Origin: JAVVUQ01 sp036653075
GTDB lineage: Bacteria > Bacillota > Clostridia > Christensenellales > CAG-314
Assembly: GCA_036653075.1 (NCBI GenBank)
Contig: JAVVUQ010000084.1
Span: 1 to 6,189 of the forward strand
Length of the DNA: 6,189 nucleotides
Direction of reading: 5' to 3'
Each line of letters opens with the position of its first letter. The stretch's first letter is position 1. The position numbers and the translations under genes are program-made. Under the pieces are notes generated by a model. It had not been told where the DNA came from, did not search any database, and saw only the letters and a list, made by a program, of their open reading frames with translations. Shown here piece after piece: positions 5,245-6,189 of the stretch.

Positions 5245-5943
5245 ATGAACAACATTTATTCTGTTAACAACGTTAAACTTACAGGCGAAATACTTAGCTC
5301 GCCTATTCTTTCGCACGAACTTTTTGGCGAAAGGTTTTTTGAATTTAATATTTCAATAAAACGCCTTTCCGATGCGGAAGATATCCTTCCCGTTACCGTA
5401 AGCGAACGCCTTTTGTATAAGTGCGACATCAACCTCGGCAAACGTGTAACCGTAATTGGTCAATTTAGAAGTTATAATAAATTGATTGAAAATAAAAGCA
5501 AATTGATTTTAACGGTTTTTTTGCAGGATCTTACCATAACTCCCGATGAACCATACGCTAACTTAATCGAACTTTCTGGATTTATTTGTAAAGCGCCCAT
5601 CTATCGCACAACTCCATTTAATCGTGAAATATGCGACATACTTGTTGCGGTTAATCGAGCGTATGGCAAAAGCGATTATATTCCCGCTATTGCGTGGGGA
5701 CGAAATGCAAGATTTGTTAAATTTTTGAGCGTTGGCGAACAAATTGTCATTAATGGCAGAATTCAAAGCCGATTATACCAAAAACGCATAAACGATATCG
5801 ATATGGAACAACGCACCGCTTACGAAGTCAGCATTGGCAAAATTTTAATAGGCGAATCAGCAGCGCAATTTATTTGCGAAAGCAAGCTTAACGTTCCCGA
5901 CCAATCTCATCACTTATTAAATGATGAGGTAATCAACGGTTAA
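5245..5943 (+). CDS. SSB-like protein with two tandem OB-fold domains
   Basis: A 232-residue protein; AAAGGAG (5229-5235) lies nine bases before the ATG. Two SSB-like OB domains are visible. The first is about 7-97 (VKLTGEILSSP, GKRVTVIGQF at 65-74). The second, about 106-205, is the better match: ELSGFICKAP, DILVAVNRAYGKSDYIPAIAWG (131-152) and GEQIVINGRIQSRLYQKR (164-181) follow the SSB pattern of AVNR, a strand ending in a Trp-Gly, then GRIQSR. It probably binds single-stranded DNA in the cytoplasm. Classical bacterial SSB has one OB domain plus a flexible tail ending in an acidic tip such as DDDIPF. This protein ends in DEVING with no such tip, so it is unlikely to be the main replicative SSB or to recruit SSB partners in the usual way. 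Such two-domain forms are, from memory, annotated in Clostridia. Its link with the deacetylase is unclear. Confidence 0.8.
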   Translation: MNNIYSVNNVKLTGEILSSPILSHELFGERFFEFNISIKRLSDAEDILPVTVSERLLYKCDINLGKRVTVIGQFRSYNKLIENKSKLILTVFLQDLTITPDEPYANLIELSGFICKAPIYRTTPFNREICDILVAVNRAYGKSDYIPAIAWGRNARFVKFLSVGEQIVINGRIQSRLYQKRINDIDMEQRTAYEVSIGKILIGESAAQFICESKLNVPDQSHHLLNDEVING

Positions 5944-6144
5944 ATCTATTGTATTGTAAAAGTATCAATAATTTAAATAATTTTTAAATAATAAATTTAA
6001 AACAGAAATTTAAATAACTATGTTTTAAACAACTATTATTTATCTACGATTATTCATTAATTATTTATAATGAAACTAATCTAACTTTAAATAACTACAA
6101 AAAAACTCTAAAATTTAATATTAATAAACGCTAAAATTTAATTT

Positions 6145-6176
6145 AATGTTTTAATGTTTTAATGTTTTAATGTTTT
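6145..6176. repeat. Four tandem copies of the 8-base unit AATGTTTT
   Basis: Four exact copies (6145-6152, 6153-6160, 6161-6168, 6169-6176) lie at the right end of the window, in non-coding AT-rich DNA after the SSB-like gene. The remaining 3' flank (5944-6144) has only loose A/T repeats such as TTTAAATAACTA, no gene and no visible terminator. Such simple repeats vary in copy number by slippage; any effect on a gene outside the window cannot be judged. Confidence 0.85.
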
Positions 6177-6189
6177 AAAAATTAGTATT

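Noticed and set aside
6071..6099. TGAAAC (6071-6076) in the right flank as an ECF-type promoter.
   Set aside because: No CGTA occurs at 16-17 bases; it is a chance match in AT-rich DNA.

Overview
The window is strongly AT-rich, uses the standard bacterial code (TGG for Trp; TAA and TGA stops) and has mostly good AGGAG-type ribosome-binding sites. The gene types are an ECF sigma factor, a PdaB-like polysaccharide deacetylase, a lipoprotein with a Clostridia-style surface domain, and a two-OB-fold SSB-like protein. Together they suggest a low-GC Bacillota genome, probably an uncultured or gut Clostridia-like lineage. This is inferred from gene content and composition; no taxonomic marker gene is present.

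Layout. The left two thirds (1-3890) is read on the minus strand. In transcription order it holds an ECF sigma factor (3890-3345), a single-pass membrane protein of unknown family (3058-2435), a long protein with a type IV prepilin N-terminus (2330-1011), and a lipoprotein with an Ig-like region and a GLUG-type domain (847 to beyond base 1). The last three are predicted to be membrane-anchored or exported. The right third is read on the plus strand: a membrane-anchored NodB-family polysaccharide deacetylase (4393-5145) and an SSB-like protein (5245-5943). A 502-base divergent spacer (3891-4392) separates the two halves. All gene gaps are AT-rich, and no GC-rich intrinsic terminator is visible.

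Regulation. The most interesting signal is a pair of matching ECF-type promoters, TGAAACA-N15-ACGTAATA. One lies upstream of the sigma gene (3961-3990) and the other directly abuts the start of the membrane-protein gene (3064-3093). In B. subtilis, sigW-type sigma factors recognise TGAAAC...CGTA, so the pair suggests that this sigma factor activates its own gene and the adjacent membrane-protein gene. That protein could be its anti-sigma factor or sensor. The prepilin gene does not carry the motif. It has a perfect TATAAT followed immediately by a 16-bp perfect palindrome, which looks like a repressor operator over the start site. An 11-base match to that palindrome lies upstream of the SSB-like gene.

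Repeats. Two gaps in the minus-strand cluster contain locally duplicated DNA: a nested 31/78-base repeat between the sigma and membrane-protein genes, and a 43-base repeat between the prepilin and lipoprotein genes that runs through the prepilin stop codon. I see no CRISPR array, tRNA, rRNA, transposase or defence system.
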